Assembly (NCBI GenBank): GCA_023393485.1
Contig: JAEWLD010000198.1
Coordinates: forward strand, 1-15,208
DNA: 15,208 nt
Source: Bacteroidota bacterium
GTDB taxonomy: Bacteria > Bacteroidota > Bacteroidia > Flavobacteriales > Flavobacteriaceae
Direction: 5' to 3'
Made by a program: the position numbers and the translations under genes. Below, one piece after another: positions 14,843-15,208 of the stretch. Position 1 is the first letter of the stretch; every line of letters begins with the position of its first letter. The notes beneath the pieces are model-generated. The model was not told the origin of the DNA. It saw only the letters and a program-made list of their open reading frames with translations, and ran no database searches.

Positions 14843-15208
14843 ATGAGGATTATTTCATACAACGTCAACGGCATTCGTGCGGCGATCAATAAAGGCTTTG
14901 TTCAATGGCTTCAGGCCGCTGATCCGGACGTGATTTGCCTTCAGGAGATCAAGGCGACAAAGGAACAAATCCCGCTTTTGGATTTTGAACTCGCAGGTTA
15001 TCCGTACCATTTCTGGTATTCGGCCGAGAAGAAAGGCTACAGTGGCGTTGCGATTCTATGTAAACAAGAACCGGATAACGTCGTGTTCGGGACCGGAATT
15101 GATCACATGGATTTTGAGGGACGAAACATCCGCGCTGATTTCGGCGATATTTCGGTGATGAGTTTTTATATGCCGAGCGGTACAAACGCGCTCAGGATGC
15201 CGCATAAG
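14843..15208 (+). CDS. xth: Exodeoxyribonuclease III (partial, cut by window end)
   Basis: The first 122 residues are present; the family is usually about 250-270 long. ExoIII removes abasic sites as an AP endonuclease and has 3'-5' exonuclease and 3'-phosphatase activity in base excision repair. The start MRIISYNVNGIR holds the conserved Asn7, and LQEIK carries the metal-binding Glu35. SGVAIL near 67-72 and FYMPSG near 108-113 follow, with Tyr109 at the position of the catalytic Tyr109 of E. coli ExoIII. The remaining catalytic Asp, Asn and His residues lie beyond the window. It is divergent from the olsF-type gene, and their promoters share a 129-base region. Confidence 0.93.
   Translation, partial: MRIISYNVNGIRAAINKGFVQWLQAADPDVICLQEIKATKEQIPLLDFELAGYPYHFWYSAEKKGYSGVAILCKQEPDNVVFGTGIDHMDFEGRNIRADFGDISVMSFYMPSGTNALRMPHK

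Overview
This window looks like chromosomal core sequence from a member of the Bacteroidetes, most likely family Flavobacteriaceae (Flavobacterium or a close relative) with a fairly high GC content for that group, judged by eye. Four things support this. There are repeated exact matches to the Bacteroidetes promoter -7 element TAnnTTTG just upstream of gene starts, with few Shine-Dalgarno sequences. One secreted peptidase ends in a type IX secretion (Por) sorting domain. One gene is an OlsF-type bifunctional ornithine-lipid acyltransferase. The gene families and their order (serS, TPR protein, DUF4286, rsmA, mgtE) are also typical of the group. I see no phage, insertion sequence, CRISPR array or defence island.

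Layout. 1-3679 is read leftward: a secreted M1-family aminopeptidase (3631-1721) with a clear terminator, then the site-2 protease RseP (1546-200), then a tRNA with anticodon GAT (117-44) that has its own consensus promoter and a strong hairpin terminator. A 335-base divergent intergenic region (3632-3966) carries a perfect 33-base palindrome. From 3967 to 9703 the plus strand holds serS, a TPR protein, a DUF4286 protein, rsmA and mgtE. The TPR and DUF4286 genes are separated by one base, and rsmA and mgtE overlap by 11 bases. Between DUF4286 and rsmA lies an inverted pair of heptamer-repeat arrays. A D-2-hydroxyacid dehydrogenase follows alone (9824-10771).

10931-12910 is a tight four-gene operon of small membrane proteins ending in a zinc protease: TM2 protein, DUF2752 protein, DUF4870-like protein and M48 metallopeptidase. 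Every junction overlaps by one to four bases. This is the best candidate here for a functional module that is not understood. The M48 gene runs tail-to-tail into the leftward olsF-type gene (14713-12902), their ends overlapping by nine bases. An exodeoxyribonuclease III gene starts at 14843, divergent from olsF, and is cut by the window end.

Most genes are housekeeping: translation (tRNA, SerRS, RsmA), Mg2+ uptake (MgtE), envelope lipid synthesis (OlsF), envelope proteolysis (RseP, M1, M48) and DNA repair (ExoIII). The less explained items are the atypical tRNA, the TM2-to-M48 operon, and the palindromic and heptamer repeats.
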